Assembly (NCBI RefSeq): GCF_002157225.2
Contig: NZ_CP020038.1
Location: 2,131,001-2,195,000, forward strand
From: Agarilytica rhodophyticola
GTDB taxonomy: Bacteria; Pseudomonadota; Gammaproteobacteria; Pseudomonadales; Cellvibrionaceae
Length of the DNA stretch: 64,000 bases
Direction: 5' to 3'
Of the stretch, positions 61,359 through 64,000 are shown in pieces. The position numbers and the translations under genes are program-made. The stretch's first letter is position 1. Every line of letters starts with the position of its first letter. The notes beneath the pieces were generated by a model. The model was not told the DNA's origin, made no database searches, and was given only the letters and a program-made list of their open reading frames with translations.

Positions 61359-64000
61359 TTAATAAAGTAATTTTTCTCGTGTTTCGTAGCCTGATATACC
61401 ATCGTTTAGGATGGAGTTTACCTTGGCTCCGGAGCCGCCTAGACCCTTAAAGTGGATTTCGAAGAATATCCCTTGGTCGTATTGCGCGCTTTCATCAGAA
61501 ACTAGATTGGCTATATTACTGTCTAGCCAGCGTCGCGCCAAGAATCTTAGGCGATAACAGCAATCGTTATATTCGAACCCTAGGAAGGTTTCGAGTTCCT
61601 GTTGATTTTCAAAATCGTAGTTGACACGGCCCATCAATGACCATTGTTTGTTAACTGGGTGGGCGAATGATACATCCAACTGATCAATATCGCGGTTAAT
61701 AATGTTGCTTGGCCCGAGGGTATTCTGGTCTCGTAAGAAAGAATAGGTGATATTGAAGAGTTTTTTATAATCTTGTGACGCGAAGTTTAAACCCGCTGAG
61801 CCACGGTTGATTTTACGGCTTTCAGTATCGTAAATAGCATTGGTAAATAGCTGGGTTCGCCTACCTAAATTTACTCGGAGTTCTGATGCTGACTCTGAGG
61901 TATCTTCCGTTTCTTCTGGACTAAGGCTGCCGGCAAGGGTTACTCGGCGATCTCTAAAGTGGAATATCTGACCGACGCTGGCGATAAATAGATCGCGCCC
62001 TGTATTGTTATTCTGCCAGCGACTAGTGAGACCAAGTGTCACTTGGTTGGCGTCATCGAGGCGATCACCGCCGATAAAGCGCGAGTCGCGATAGAGTTGT
62101 CCGTAGGAAAAGGTTCGCGCTGAAGTATCAAAATTGACATTAAGGTCGTTATTGGCTCCTATACCTAGCAGCTCATCATGGTTCTCAAACTGACGATAAA
62201 GATAAAAGACACGTGGCTCGAGAGTTTGAGTAAATGCGCCCCCGCCATGTTCGAATACTAGCCCCATATCGACGCTTGCTTGGGGCGCTGAAAGGCTGAG
62301 TTGCTCCTGCTCTGTAAGCGATAATAAGGGATTTTCATCCAAGTCGTAAGAAAGGGTTTTAAATCCTACTTCCGGGGTAAAAAAGCCCCATGGATAACGC
62401 TTCTCAAGACGCATTCTGTAATCAGTATTAAAACGCTGGCCGGTAAGGATGTCGGGACGATTATCACGATGCTTAAACTGCGTGTACCTGTTCTGCAAGA
62501 TAAAGGTCCAGTCGTCGAAATTATAACGACCATCAATATCGATTTGTGGCAGCTTACGGTATGGTGAATCGATATCTACCAGAAGTATCTGTTGTGACTG
62601 AGCAAGTGACGACAGCTTCCAATGATCAAATTGATAGCCCACCTCTAAGGATTGGTTTAGAAAGATTTGGTTATTGGAAGCGAAGGAAGACGCACCGAGA
62701 TCACGAAAATAGTCTTCGTCACTAACCTTGGTGTAATCTGCTCGTGTATACCAACCCTCTGTGTCACCACCGCGTTGATCAAGCTTTGCCATCCATCGGT
62801 TATTCCCTTTATTAGGGCGTGCTCGTTCTTCGGTGAGTTGGCCTTCTCGGATTAGGTCGTCCAAATCTGGATCTGGGCTGCCGCCATCGTTAGGTAAGAA
62901 AGCCAGACCGCCCTCTGTTCTCATCCATTTATTTAAGTAGCGTGCAGAGCCTTCGAGCATTGTGCCCCGACCGGAAATAAAACGCGGCGTTAATGTCGCA
63001 TCGTAGTTGGGCGCCAGATTCCAATAATAGGGGAGAGAAAAGTCTAAGCCGCCATCGTCACTACTTCTAAACGAAGGGAAAAGGAAGCCGGTTTGCCTCT
63101 CGTCACCTACTGGGAATGAAATGTAGGGCAGATAAAAAATAGGAACAGAGCCCACTTTCAATTTAACATTTTTGCCTGTCCCTCGGTTGGTCTCCCTATT
63201 GACCGTTAACTTCTCTCCTTCTAGCATCCACGACTCGTCTCCCGGTTCGCAAGCTGTCAGGCGGCCATCTTCCATTTCTACCACGTTAGCTGATACTTGT
63301 TTCACCGACTTGGCACTGCCGCGAATAATGCTCTGGCTACCGATACTTTTGTTGGCACGCTGAATTTTGAGGATGAACTTGGCATCATTAAATGAGGCCT
63401 TGCTTTGTGAAGTACTGACTTCAGCATATTCCCCTTGAATGAAGGTGCCTGGTTCCCGAATGGTCACTTTATCGGCGAGGGTGGCACGTTCCAGTTCTTG
63501 CTCATAGGTCATGGTCGTGGCTGAAATAGAACGAGTGCCTTGAGAAACACTGACATTTCCCGTTAATACCGCTTTATTACCGTCTGTAATTTTGGCGTCA
63601 TCCGCTTCAACAATCACTTCGAGCTTTTCTAGTTCCTCATCGGTTAACGCGGCAGCGGCTTCAGGGCCAATCTCGATATAGAGACCGTTGCAACCAGGGG
63701 GAATGGCATCGTGGAGGTATTCAGGTAAATCATTTTTTGCCACCCACCCATAGGATGCCGCTTGCGCTTTTTCGATGAGCGCGGGGTCATCACTGCGAAT
63801 CATTTGAGCCTGTGCTTGTAAGGCCAGCACTATGAACGGCAAAGTTATTAAGCGCCGGGTCAGTCCGAGATTTAGTATTAAACCTGGAGATTTTTGTTCA
63901 GTGCTAAGGTCTCGGGTGCTAGGGTCTTGGGCGTTAAGATGCGGGACGCTAGGATGTTGGACGCAAGTGAATCTGGCTGAAATTCGATTGAGCAGAGCAA
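61359..64000 (-). CDS. lptD: LPS-assembly protein LptD, 5' end cut by window edge
   Basis: The frame stays open from the stop at 61359 to the right edge; I translated 63842-64000 by hand and found no stop and no ATG or GTG. A TTG at 63842 would leave a signal peptide without its basic region, while upstream residues TRRLIT give that region, so the true start is probably outside the window. The signal sequence is followed by an OstA-like N-terminal domain (AVLTGNVSVSQGTRSISAT) and the large beta-barrel with the CNG/CCYRL cysteines. LptD with LptE inserts LPS in the outer leaflet. A 15-bp repeat encodes the N-terminal extension. Confidence 0.95.
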   Translation of the reverse strand, partial: ALLNRISARFTCVQHPSVPHLNAQDPSTRDLSTEQKSPGLILNLGLTRRLITLPFIVLALQAQAQMIRSDDPALIEKAQAASYGWVAKNDLPEYLHDAIPPGCNGLYIEIGPEAAAALTDEELEKLEVIVEADDAKITDGNKAVLTGNVSVSQGTRSISATTMTYEQELERATLADKVTIREPGTFIQGEYAEVSTSQSKASFNDAKFILKIQRANKSIGSQSIIRGSAKSVKQVSANVVEMEDGRLTACEPGDESWMLEGEKLTVNRETNRGTGKNVKLKVGSVPIFYLPYISFPVGDERQTGFLFPSFRSSDDGGLDFSLPYYWNLAPNYDATLTPRFISGRGTMLEGSARYLNKWMRTEGGLAFLPNDGGSPDPDLDDLIREGQLTEERARPNKGNNRWMAKLDQRGGDTEGWYTRADYTKVSDEDYFRDLGASSFASNNQIFLNQSLEVGYQFDHWKLSSLAQSQQILLVDIDSPYRKLPQIDIDGRYNFDDWTFILQNRYTQFKHRDNRPDILTGQRFNTDYRMRLEKRYPWGFFTPEVGFKTLSYDLDENPLLSLTEQEQLSLSAPQASVDMGLVFEHGGGAFTQTLEPRVFYLYRQFENHDELLGIGANNDLNVNFDTSARTFSYGQLYRDSRFIGGDRLDDANQVTLGLTSRWQNNNTGRDLFIASVGQIFHFRDRRVTLAGSLSPEETEDTSESASELRVNLGRRTQLFTNAIYDTESRKINRGSAGLNFASQDYKKLFNITYSFLRDQNTLGPSNIINRDIDQLDVSFAHPVNKQWSLMGRVNYDFENQQELETFLGFEYNDCCYRLRFLARRWLDSNIANLVSDESAQYDQGIFFEIHFKGLGGSGAKVNSILNDGISGYETREKLLY
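63901..63960. repeat. 15-bp tandem repeat (four degenerate copies) in the lptD 5' region
   Basis: GTGCTAAGGTCTCGG, GTGCTAGGGTCTTGG, GCGTTAAGATGCGGG and ACGCTAGGATGTTGG follow one another, with a partial fifth copy. The period is in frame with lptD, giving five-residue repeats such as AQDPS and TRDLS before the signal peptide. Confidence 0.8.

Noticed and set aside
63842-63842. TTG at 63842 as lptD start
   Set aside because: It would remove the basic residues TRR that precede the hydrophobic core; the frame is open to the window edge.
1-64000. CRISPR array, insertion sequence, prophage or integrase
   Set aside because: No regularly spaced short repeats, transposase, integrase or phage structural genes seen; the long repeats at 33-37 kb are coding.

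Overview
The window looks like chromosomal DNA of a marine-type gammaproteobacterium, probably Cellvibrionales-like. That assignment is inferred from gene order (rpsU-yqeY-dnaG-rpoD next to tsaD-folB-folK-cca; lptD-surA-pdxA-rsmA-apaG-apaH; prkA-yeaH-spoVR) and from the many exported proteases and Ca-binding repeat proteins. I see no insertion sequence, prophage or CRISPR array.

Layout. 1-3.9 kb: a lipoprotein di-haem oxidoreductase (cut by the left edge) and an imelysin, divergent from a membrane fatty-acid hydroxylase, with a near-perfect Fur box between them. 4.5-10.2 kb: two reprolysin-type zinc proteases in opposite directions around an AT-rich gap; one lacks a propeptide, and a separate gene just upstream looks like a free-standing propeptide domain. 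10.3-17.4 kb: TauE permease, an M1 peptidase overlapping a DUF6702 protein, DUF924, and an NmrA/DUF1772 pair divergent from an AraC regulator. 17.4-22.2 kb: a likely cREC-domain protein, a 1-kb gap with strong hairpins and a candidate stable RNA, then NADAR and PARG-like macrodomain genes behind an NrtR-type regulator, divergent from KptA. 22.2-31.4 kb: a thiol/redox island with a LysR regulator, three paralogous WCPYC peroxiredoxin-like proteins, a membrane thioredoxin-fold protein, nitroreductase, SDR, AhpD-like protein and a PNPOx-FNR fusion. 31.9-41.2 kb: a 2056-residue lipoprotein with four ~1.1-kb repeats, a small anchored protein and a beta-lactamase-fold serine hydrolase with N-terminal repeats. 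41.4-64 kb: conserved housekeeping genes (tRNA-Ile(CAU), rpoD, dnaG, yqeY, rpsU, tsaD, folB, folK, cca, EamA transporter, spoVR/yeaH/prkA, apaH, apaG, rsmA, pdxA, surA, and lptD cut by the right edge).

How the genes work together. The most interesting unit is 17.9-22.2 kb. Its families all handle NAD, ADP-ribose or RNA 2'/cyclic phosphates: KptA makes and uses ADP-ribosylated intermediates, NADAR and the PARG-like macrodomain remove ADP-ribose, and a Nudix-derived sensor with a degenerate catalytic box sits beside two overlapping divergent promoters covered by TTAGTGT/ACACTAA palindromes. This suggests a regulated nucleic-acid ADP-ribosylation or RNA-repair circuit; the components are known families, but the combination with a cREC protein and a structured non-coding locus deserves a direct look.
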